Positions 1-5,027 of a stretch of 7,033 bases of DNA are shown here, in pieces (the stretch's first letter is position 1; each line of letters opens with the position of its first letter). The stretch spans positions 1 to 7,033 of the forward strand of contig PJET01000212.1 in the NCBI GenBank assembly GCA_002825515.1, read 5' to 3'. A program made the position numbers and the translations under genes. This DNA comes from Candidatus Thorarchaeota archaeon MP11T_1 (GTDB lineage Archaea; Asgardarchaeota; Thorarchaeia; Thorarchaeales; Thorarchaeaceae). Under the pieces are notes generated by a model, which was not told the DNA's origin, made no database searches, and was given only the letters and a program-made list of their open reading frames with translations.

Positions 1-627
1 CTCTCTCCCAGGGTCTTTATCATTGAGAACGTTGCTGCCATATTACAGTCTGGGGGTGATGACATAATCCTACGCGAGTTTACACGTGTTGACATTGATA
101 CAGTGTTTTTCAATATGATTAGAGCTCATAATCATGGCAATCCATCGAGGAGACTGAGAGTATTCATAAGCAATATGAAGCTGAACCTTCCACGGAAAGT
201 CGCACCAACAGTCATAGAATCGATTGGAACGCTACCACCCCTAAACTCAGATTTGTTATTCAGTCCTCACGACTCAGTCCCAAACCACTCCATCTACCCT
301 CTTTCTGAGGATAGAATTAAGGCTGTTCGAAAGACACGTTGGGGTCAGGGTGCTAGACACTTTCGCACCTCAAAGACACGAACCCTTCCCAATTGGGTAC
401 GACTCTTTCCTGACCGCATATCTACCTCAATCAACGGTCTATCACGGTATATCCACCCTTATGAAAACAGAATTCTAACAGTCAGAGAACACGCAAGACT
501 CATGAGTTATCCAGATTCCTATTCATTCGTCGGTCCAACAGACAGCCAATACAATCAAGTGGGTGAGAGTGTTCCCCCCCTCATCTCTCAGCTAATTGCA
601 CAGGAGGTTCGTATGCACCTTGGATGA
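1..627 (+). CDS. DNA (cytosine-5) methyltransferase, C-terminal part (5' end outside window)
   Basis: The open frame runs in from the left edge and gives 208 residues. These families transfer a methyl group from S-adenosylmethionine to carbon 5 of cytosine in DNA. In order, I see motif VI (FIIENV, residues 6-11, with the catalytic-pocket Glu of ENV), motif VIII (RRLRVFI, about 50-56, where Ser replaces the usual Gln of QxRxR), a variable target-recognition region (about 60-150), motif IX (RILTVREHARLMSYPD, 157-170) and motif X (QYNQVGESVPP, about 184-194). The SAM-binding N-terminus and the PCQ catalytic loop lie upstream of the window, so activity cannot be judged. No restriction endonuclease is visible downstream, so it may be an orphan methyltransferase or half of a restriction-modification pair lying to the left. 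The stop overlaps the next gene. The family call is firm; target sequence and role are unknown. Confidence 0.93.
   Translation, partial: LSPRVFIIENVAAILQSGGDDIILREFTRVDIDTVFFNMIRAHNHGNPSRRLRVFISNMKLNLPRKVAPTVIESIGTLPPLNSDLLFSPHDSVPNHSIYPLSEDRIKAVRKTRWGQGARHFRTSKTRTLPNWVRLFPDRISTSINGLSRYIHPYENRILTVREHARLMSYPDSYSFVGPTDSQYNQVGESVPPLISQLIAQEVRMHLG
602..607 (+). promoter_or_regulatory. Shine-Dalgarno site for the COG4080-type gene
   Basis: AGGAGG lies inside the last codons of the methyltransferase. It is 12 bases before the TTG at 620 and argues against the upstream TTG at 596, which would put this site inside the coding region. The ATG at 613 is closer but reads the methyltransferase frame and stops after four codons. 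The arrangement suggests translational coupling. Confidence 0.55.
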
Positions 628-1093
628 ATCATTCAAAAACATCTACGTAGTTTTACACAATGTACACTCAGCTTCAAAGACGATTGAAACTGCACAGGTT
701 GTGTATGGACTCGGTTTTTCTAACTTTGTAGTTTCTAAGGCTGAGGGTTCTGCAGCACAGGCTGGAGTACCGGATGCAAACAGACTCGCAATGAAGATGA
801 AGAGTAACTTCATGGTACTCCCCGATCTAAAGGATGTGCTAGAGGTTCTCAAGATTGAGCACCCAATGATGATCACGTCTCCAGTCCTCGTAAAAGCACG
901 TCTAGATTTTGGGCAACTCTCAGAAGTGGTCAAATCAGGTGAGAGAGTAGCCATCATCCTCTCGGGCAGTAGTAGTTCATTTTCCAGAAAAGAGATGGAC
1001 CTTGGTGAATGTCGCAGTCTTGAGGCTCACGTAGACATAGGTCCTTCAGGCACTGCTGCAGTGGTTCTCTACTCCCTATCTTCAAGATCGTGA
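620..1093 (+). CDS. COG4080-type archaeal protein (SpoU/SPOUT methylase-like; sometimes named RecB-family nuclease)
   Basis: The 157-residue product from TTG 620 begins with the family's typical strand VVLHNVHS (residues 10-17). It continues with VYGLGF (28-33), VVSKAEGSAAQAGVP (37-51), VLPDLKD (66-72) and a C-terminal DIGPSGTAAVVLYSL (139-153). From memory this matches the archaeal COG4080 group, called SpoU rRNA methylase family and in some databases RecB-family nuclease. No nuclease motif is visible, and the glycine-rich C-terminal end fits a small SPOUT-like fold better. The substrate is unknown. The start overlaps the methyltransferase stop by eight bases and is preceded by AGGAGG, so the two genes are probably co-transcribed and translationally coupled. 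An alternative TTG at 596 would add eight residues that do not look conserved. The family call is moderately sure; the enzymatic role is not established. Confidence 0.72.
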   Translation: MDESFKNIYVVLHNVHSASKTIETAQVVYGLGFSNFVVSKAEGSAAQAGVPDANRLAMKMKSNFMVLPDLKDVLEVLKIEHPMMITSPVLVKARLDFGQLSEVVKSGERVAIILSGSSSSFSRKEMDLGECRSLEAHVDIGPSGTAAVVLYSLSSRS

Positions 1094-1124
1094 ATGACCA
1101 GTTTAGTTAGGAGTGAGAAGTGAC

Positions 1125-1149
1125 GGGTCGGACGAGATTTGAACTCCCG
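1125..1149 (-). repeat. 3' fragment of tRNA-Pro (T arm and acceptor strand), direct repeat of 1847-1871
   Basis: Read on the minus strand, this gives a T stem, the T loop TTCAAAT and a 3' acceptor strand CCGACCC. It matches the intact tRNA-Pro at 23 of 25 positions, in the same orientation. One difference breaks a T-stem pair (C50-G64 becomes G-G). The other turns the acceptor U-G pair of the intact tRNA into a perfect match to its 5' strand GGGTCGG. It is followed by GTCA rather than ACCA. I find no anticodon arm, D arm or 5' acceptor strand next to it, so it is not a functional tRNA. It fits a displaced attachment-site half or a partial tRNA duplication. Confidence 0.75.
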
Positions 1150-1209
1150 GAAGTAATATCTCCAGAAGATGTGATATAAGACTAAAGAAAGACAAAGGAC
1201 AGTACTCGA

Positions 1210-1833
1210 TTGATCGTTGTGATTGTCATTGTTTTCGGTGCGTGGTTATTGGCCAGTAAAACAGACTTGAATCAAATAATCCAACTACTTTCTGTTGGAT
1301 TTGTCACATCCTTCATAGTTGCAGTTATGGCTAGTCTATCACCTATTACAGAAATCCCATTAACTGGGGATGAAGCTTTGCGAGTCTTTTCACCAGCAGC
1401 GTACCCGTTTTGTATTCAGCAATACCGCAATTATGATGCAAATCTTTTCAGTTACACTGTAAGTTTTGGTTGGCCCGAAGGAACTCCCCTACTACAGTTT
1501 GCTTTGCAGGAAGATCAATCCCATTTTATTCATGCACAACATTATTTCTCTGGTTTAGGCCTTGGACTATTACTCCTTCTAGTGGTGGTAGTTCTGGTTG
1601 GCTTACTCACTCTAATTGAAAGAAAGAGTATAGTCCCGAGAAAACAGGGCAAGTCTTCAGCCCTTTTACTCATTGCCCTACAATTCATACTCATTTTACA
1701 AATTCTCTCTCTCTATCTTGGTGGAAACATTATCTATCCACTCGGAGGCATTTTTGTCCTAATAGTCACTCTATATCCTGCTTATCGAGCTATTCGTGGT
1801 AGTGGTTTATTAGAAGCCAGTTATAGGACTTAG
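1210..1833 (+). CDS. Unrecognised membrane protein with about five transmembrane helices
   Basis: I do not recognise this 207-residue protein. Hydrophobic segments at about residues 1-16, 25-45, 115-136, 150-170 and 177-195 predict an integral membrane protein. The loop of about 70 residues between helices two and three carries aromatic and polar residues (around FSPAAYPF, FGWPEGTP and FIHAQHYF) and may lie outside the cell. Basic residues follow helices three (ERKS, PRKQGK) and five (AYRAIRG). The start is a TTG with a weak AAAGG about 11 bases upstream; a GTG at 1219 is an alternative. Two in-frame stops (1177 and 1183) rule out a longer frame. Helix one starts at residue one, so the N-terminus may be shortened. 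The gene stands between a tRNA-Pro 3' fragment and the intact tRNA-Pro and may be cargo of an old insertion. No function can be assigned. Confidence 0.6.
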   Translation: MIVVIVIVFGAWLLASKTDLNQIIQLLSVGFVTSFIVAVMASLSPITEIPLTGDEALRVFSPAAYPFCIQQYRNYDANLFSYTVSFGWPEGTPLLQFALQEDQSHFIHAQHYFSGLGLGLLLLLVVVVLVGLLTLIERKSIVPRKQGKSSALLLIALQFILILQILSLYLGGNIIYPLGGIFVLIVTLYPAYRAIRGSGLLEASYRT

Positions 1834-1842
1834 AATTAGGAA

Positions 1843-1919
1843 TGGTGGGCCGGACGAGATTTGAACTCGCGACCTCTTGGATCCGAACCAAGAATCATAC
1901 CAATCTAGACTACCGACCC
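1843..1919 (-). tRNA. tRNA-Pro, anticodon CGG, CCA encoded
   Basis: The minus strand folds into a complete cloverleaf. The acceptor stem is GGGTCGG with CCGGCCC, including one U-G pair. T8 A9 follow, then a D arm with a GG in its loop, anticodon stem CTTGG/CCAAG and a seven-base loop TTCGGAT that places CGG at positions 34-36. The variable region is AGGTC. The T stem GCGAG/CTCGT carries loop TTCAAAT. Discriminator A73 is followed by an encoded CCA. Anticodon CGG reads the proline codon CCG. No intron is present. The 5' ten bases overlap the last codons and stop of the phosphoesterase gene on the same strand. The 3' end lies ten bases from the convergent membrane-protein gene. Confidence 0.96.
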
Positions 1920-2779
1920 TTCTCGAAGTCAGTCCTCATAGGTTTGGATTTAATCATTTCGTTGAAACGTTCACGAAGCCATTCTACAGTACCAAGGAAC
2001 AATCCATCAATACTGTATACTTCAGACTCGTGCAGACTTGCACACTTGTTCTCAAAAAGAGGACCAAAGAATTCTGATGTAGAATAATTGACTGGTACTC
2101 CTGAGAATAGCTCGTTGAAACTTGGTAGAGTAATCATTGTACAATCAGTATCATCAGGGTTTTCAAGCATCCCCATTGTCTGTCTTACACAGTTTTTATC
2201 CAATCTTGACTGAATAACCACCGGAACGATACCGCCAAATCTTCGTCTTGACGCACGTCCAATCTCTGGTACTGATGCATCTCTAAACCTCCGAATCGTT
2301 GGATGGTTGTGACCTACTACTATCATCTTTGCATCCAGAACATCATATGATGGCCAAGAGTGTCCATGTAGCAATCCTACAGACTCTTCCTGAGGTTCTA
2401 GTACAATTCCATGAACATTAGTGAGTATAACATTTCGCGGAAGTAGTGATTCCAAGTTTCCGTCGTGATTGCCTGGAATAATAGTGACATCTACCATATC
2501 TCCTATGCTCTCCATGAATTCTGGTACAATCTCCCAGTTGTAGAAACTGTCAACAATGATAGTGTGTTTCACATCTCCTATGATGTATAGATGTGATACA
2601 CTGTACTTTTTCACCAAATTTTCTATTCTCTGGAATATAACTGGATGCTGGGGGGGAAATTCAACACCTTTCTCTTGTGAAATTGTAACTTCGAATCCAA
2701 GATGCAAGTCTGAGATCAGTAGTACATTTCTATCATCCCAACTGATAATTAGTCCTCTGTTATCGAATATCGGCTCCAT
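1910..2779 (-). CDS. Calcineurin-like metallophosphoesterase, COG1407 (ICC-like) type
   Basis: This is a predicted two-metal phosphoesterase of 289 residues. Numbered from the alternative start at 2791, the metal-binding motifs appear in the usual order: SDLHLG (27-32), IGDVKH (71-76), GNHDG (107-111), HGH (142-144) and GHNH (160-163). The C-terminal LPSFNELFSGVPVN (222-235) is typical of the COG1407 group. A variable tail of about 58 residues follows. The natural substrate is unknown; in many genomes this family is found beside Lhr helicases, which suggests nucleic-acid work. An Lhr gene lies about 2.2 kb away here, in the same orientation but with two genes between. The frame stays open to 2893, but the first 34 residues there run over the divergent neighbour and look unconserved. 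I prefer ATG 2779 because MEPIFDNRG is family-like and the TATA candidate fits; ATG 2791 is possible. The stop codon lies inside tRNA-Pro. Confidence 0.88.
   Translation of the reverse strand: MEPIFDNRGLIISWDDRNVLLISDLHLGFEVTISQEKGVEFPPQHPVIFQRIENLVKKYSVSHLYIIGDVKHTIIVDSFYNWEIVPEFMESIGDMVDVTIIPGNHDGNLESLLPRNVILTNVHGIVLEPQEESVGLLHGHSWPSYDVLDAKMIVVGHNHPTIRRFRDASVPEIGRASRRRFGGIVPVVIQSRLDKNCVRQTMGMLENPDDTDCTMITLPSFNELFSGVPVNYSTSEFFGPLFENKCASLHESEVYSIDGLFLGTVEWLRERFNEMIKSKPMRTDFEKGR
1948..1953 (-). promoter_or_regulatory. Candidate TATA box for tRNA-Pro inside the phosphoesterase gene
   Basis: TTAAAT on the minus strand lies about 30 bases upstream of the tRNA 5' end, a typical archaeal TATA distance if transcription begins a few bases before the tRNA. 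It is embedded in codons near the phosphoesterase C-terminus, so the match may be chance. If real, the tRNA need not depend on read-through from the phosphoesterase gene. Confidence 0.35.
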
Positions 2780-2819
2780 GGCTGATTCCATATCCAATAT
2801 ACAACATTTTAACCTCGTT
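2780..2819. promoter_or_regulatory. Compact divergent promoter region
   Basis: Forty bases separate the chosen start codons of the phosphoesterase (minus) and the SWIM protein (plus). It holds AATATACA (2796-2803) and TTTTAA (2807-2812), both usable as TATA boxes on either strand. TTTTAA lies about 30 bases from both ATG 2779 and ATG 2844. No clear Shine-Dalgarno site precedes either gene, which fits leaderless or near-leaderless transcripts. One shared element could set both genes. Confidence 0.45.
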
Positions 2820-3227
2820 ATGTCAGAGAATTTAGTGAGAATTATGTCCCTTCCACAGTCCGAGGTATCAAGACTGTCACAAAAAGACCTCACTCAGAAT
2901 GACATCGAGTACTTCAGAAAGAAGTATGGAAAGAAGTTTGTACGTGCTCTAAGAGCGGTGGAAGAGGGCAAGATAATCAAGTACCATTTTCACCCAAGTG
3001 AGTCTGAAACATGGATTGTAAAGGGACGCCGTCAATATCTGGTCATACCTGAAATATTCTGCACATGCAGAAGTTTCTATCAAGAGGTCGTCATCTCGCA
3101 TGAAAGTAGTTTATGCTATCATCTTCTAGCACAAAGGATAGCTGAGATTCGTGAACAATTTCAGATTCAGGAGTCTACAGATACAGAACGACGACAACTC
3201 TTTGTAGAGTGGCGTAGGACTGATTGA
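2820..3227 (+). CDS. Small SWIM zinc-finger protein, SWS1/ZSWIM7-like layout
   Basis: The product is 135 residues from ATG 2820, or 127 from ATG 2844, which has a weak GTGAG four bases before it. The centre carries a SWIM signature CxC...CxH: C81, C83, C99 and H101, with 15 residues between the pairs. It is followed by a helix (LLAQRIAEI). The preceding part has a helix with FVRALRAVEEG (40-50) and strands IIKYHFHP and ETWIVKGRRQYLVIP. This order resembles archaeal SWIM proteins (COG5431 type) and the eukaryotic recombination regulator SWS1/ZSWIM7. SWIM domains bind zinc and usually contact DNA or protein partners. The tail (111-135) is charged. The gene diverges from the phosphoesterase. A longer in-frame reading to 2556 crosses that gene and is not credible. 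The SWIM call is sure; a role in recombination is inference. Confidence 0.83.
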   Translation: MSENLVRIMSLPQSEVSRLSQKDLTQNDIEYFRKKYGKKFVRALRAVEEGKIIKYHFHPSESETWIVKGRRQYLVIPEIFCTCRSFYQEVVISHESSLCYHLLAQRIAEIREQFQIQESTDTERRQLFVEWRRTD

Positions 3228-3251
3228 ACACAAGCATGTTATGAGGATAAC

Positions 3252-3258
3252 TTTAAAA
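3252..3258 (+). promoter_or_regulatory. Candidate TATA box of the secreted-protein gene
   Basis: TTTAAAA lies in the 83-base gap after the SWIM gene, 52 bases before ATG 3311. Initiation about 25 bases downstream would leave a leader of roughly 30 bases. A weak GAAAGGA (3291-3297) sits in that leader, 13 bases before the ATG, as a possible ribosome site. Confidence 0.45.
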
Positions 3259-3310
3259 CACGGTCCAGGGTCAGGCACGCAGACTGAGCCGAAAGGACGG
3301 GTATATCAAA

Positions 3311-4408
3311 ATGAAGCCGCTCAGGAATACCACTAGAGTTCTTGCAACAGTAGTCACTGTAATCATTCTATTGTCCAGCATTCAGGGCATCGCTAGCGCT
3401 CAGTCCGAATTAGATTCAATTGTTGTACTTTATGATGCAAGTCATGGCCAACAATACTCTGCATATAGCGAAAACAACGGACTCAAGCTTATACTCGATA
3501 CTGTCAATGCATCAACAAGGTATTTTCTAAGAGTCAATGAAGATGACGAACTGACTGACACACTCCTCAATGATGTTGATATCCTCATCATAGCAGCTCC
3601 GGACGTTAACTTTCCTTTCTCACAGAGCGAATTCAATGCAGTAGCTGAGATGCTCGCAAATGGGAGCTCGCTATTTGTATTAGGTGACCCAACAATTGAC
3701 TCAATATCGGAATATTGGGGTGCAGGGACTTTACATGACATGGGTGATAACCAATTAGTCAATATATTCCTCGACGGCATCAATGTGACCAGTGTTCGAT
3801 TCAGTACCAATCAATCTAGTCTTGAAGATGTCTATTCAGATACAATGTTTGACTATGATCAACCCGTCTTTAACGCAACATATCCCTGGATGATTAAATT
3901 AGACCCATCAACCTGGGATGCAAGTCATCCCATCTTCAGAAACATAAATGATCTTTACACAATGACAGCTACCCTAACACCTGTCGAATTGACCAGTGGA
4001 ATTGCTAGAGGCTATGAGAGTTCTTTTGCTCAATTCAAAGCTAGCTCAGTGAGTTGGGCAAACTATTCATTCCCAAATATGACACTAGAAGATTTTGAAG
4101 ACGCTCCCCTCTCTTACTCGACTATTAATGGAACATTTCCACCTTGGATGTCTGCATTCCAGTATGATTCAAGTCGAATAGTCATATCCGGCTCAACTCT
4201 CATGTTCACAGGACTCAACCTTGACTATCCAGAAACAGATTTGAGATGGTTCTACATGGGAGACAACTCACGACTCTTTATGAACATCCTAAACTGGCTA
4301 TCCGAAGAGTTCGTCATAGCTCCCAGTGCAATTATTCCTCTAGCAATAATATCATCTGTAACGCTTGTCATTGGGGTAGTATTCTACCTATTCAAGAAGT
4401 TGCGGTGA
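3311..4408 (+). CDS. Secreted, tail-anchored surface protein with a GIFT/DUF4350-like domain
   Basis: The 365-residue product has a signal peptide (basic MKPLRNTTR, hydrophobic 10-24, likely cut after ASA at 30) and a C-terminal transmembrane helix (about 336-361) followed by the short basic tail FKKLR. The body therefore sits outside the cell, held in the membrane. Residues 36-128 show alternating strands and helices: IVVLYDASHGQ, DVDILIIAAPD, FNAVAEMLANGSSLFVLGDP. This resembles DUF4350/GldG-IFT52 (GIFT) domains with a class I amidotransferase-like fold. A matching final element is LFMNILNWL (322-330). There is no cysteine in the protein, so amidotransferase catalysis is unlikely and a binding role is more probable. 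Eight NxS/T sequons (N66, 117, 158, 167, 188, 251, 256, 273) suggest N-glycosylation. It has its own promoter candidate. Its 3' end overlaps engB tail to tail by 17 bases. The topology is well supported; the function is unknown. Confidence 0.82.
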   Translation: MKPLRNTTRVLATVVTVIILLSSIQGIASAQSELDSIVVLYDASHGQQYSAYSENNGLKLILDTVNASTRYFLRVNEDDELTDTLLNDVDILIIAAPDVNFPFSQSEFNAVAEMLANGSSLFVLGDPTIDSISEYWGAGTLHDMGDNQLVNIFLDGINVTSVRFSTNQSSLEDVYSDTMFDYDQPVFNATYPWMIKLDPSTWDASHPIFRNINDLYTMTATLTPVELTSGIARGYESSFAQFKASSVSWANYSFPNMTLEDFEDAPLSYSTINGTFPPWMSAFQYDSSRIVISGSTLMFTGLNLDYPETDLRWFYMGDNSRLFMNILNWLSEEFVIAPSAIIPLAIISSVTLVIGVVFYLFKKLR

Positions 4409-5027
4409 ATGCCCACCTCGGGCAATCCAATCCCTGTTCACGTAGGAGAGAATCAATGGTTTCAGCAAGTTCCATTATTCCAGATTTCTTTAGAGCCGAC
4501 GCCACAATCACAGTTGGCTCTGAAGCTGGGACTACCTCTCTGAGTTTGTCCATTAAAAATTCTAATTCGTAGGCAAGCTCTCGTTTCTTCACTTTGTCAC
4601 TTTTATTAGCCAGTATAATCACTTGAGGTGAGATCTCAGACAGAAAGCCATAGAATTCCACATCTATAGGAATTTCACCTCTTGATGACCACCGTTCAAA
4701 TATTACTCTGAAAAGGGATAGATCGATAATCAAGACTGACAATGCCAATTGATCACTCCACGACTCCAATTTCTGAACAATGCTGATCTTTGTTTCTTCA
4801 ATAGTTGTCTTACTCTGTCCTGACATATATCCAAAACCAGGTATGTCCACAATCGTGATGGGGCCAAAATCAATCAATAATTCCCAACGAGTGCTACCGG
4901 GTTTCTTTCCCACACGAACTTTCCTACCAGTAAGAGCACGAATTGTGCTACTTTTTCCAACATTGCTCCTTCCAGCAAACACAATCATTGGTTTCCTCGA
5001 TTTACCAGTATTGTCGAGTTCTTTCAT
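4392..5027 (-). CDS. engB: EngB-family (YihA/YsxC-like) GTP-binding protein
   Basis: This 211-residue GTPase shows all the G motifs: G1 GRSNVGKSS (19-27), the G2 threonine in KPGST (42-46), G3 DIPGFGYM (61-68), G4 NKSD (141-144) and G5 ASA (176-178). The DIPGFGY stretch is diagnostic of EngB, which in bacteria assists assembly of the large ribosomal subunit. The segment after the VLIID strand (98-102), including ERWSSRGEIPID (111-122), is the archaeal form as I remember it. An equivalent role in archaea is assumed rather than shown. Length is normal for the family and the gene appears complete. The start overlaps the end of the Lhr gene by 26 bases and has GGGAG nine bases upstream, so it is the second gene of an lhr-engB operon. 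Its 3' end runs 17 bases into the convergent secreted-protein gene. Confidence 0.93.
   Translation of the reverse strand: MKELDNTGKSRKPMIVFAGRSNVGKSSTIRALTGRKVRVGKKPGSTRWELLIDFGPITIVDIPGFGYMSGQSKTTIEETKISIVQKLESWSDQLALSVLIIDLSLFRVIFERWSSRGEIPIDVEFYGFLSEISPQVIILANKSDKVKKRELAYELEFLMDKLREVVPASEPTVIVASALKKSGIMELAETIDSLLREQGLDCPRWAFTATS

Larger units (their letters stand above)
1125..1871. other. Segment bracketed by tRNA-Pro 3' direct repeats, possible integration scar
   Basis: The two 25-bp repeats flank a single membrane-protein gene. The intact tRNA sits at the end where its own 3' half is one repeat, and the orphan 3' half lies at the distal end in the same orientation. That is the geometry left when an integrative element inserts into a tRNA 3' end. 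No integrase gene lies between the repeats and base composition does not look different by eye, so a decayed element or a simple duplication are equally possible. Confidence 0.27.

Noticed and set aside
574..580. Run of seven C in methyltransferase motif X as a phase-variation tract
   Set aside because: A run of equal length occurs in the phosphoesterase gene (2650-2656, G on the plus strand) at a Pro-Pro pair; both frames are intact and seven bases is short for slippage control.
643..957. Minus-strand open frame antisense to the COG4080-type gene
   Set aside because: The plus-strand frame carries family-like motifs along its length; the antisense peptide is low in recognisable features.
1121..1200. 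A complete or intron-split tRNA at the 3' fragment
   Set aside because: No matching 5' acceptor strand, D arm or anticodon arm occurs in the adjoining bases on the minus strand; the only ccgaccc on the plus strand is that of the intact tRNA.
1842..2087. Plus-strand open frames crossing the tRNA, starting with a VGRTRFELATSW-like peptide
   Set aside because: This peptide is the familiar translation of a tRNA on the opposite strand; the rest is antisense to the phosphoesterase gene.
2556..2819. N-terminal extension of the SWIM gene on the plus strand
   Set aside because: It is antisense to the conserved phosphoesterase metal-binding core and carries no recognisable domain.
2780..2893. N-terminal extension of the phosphoesterase to ATG 2893
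   Set aside because: It overlaps the SWIM gene and lacks the phosphoesterase family pattern; starts at 2779 or 2791 suffice.
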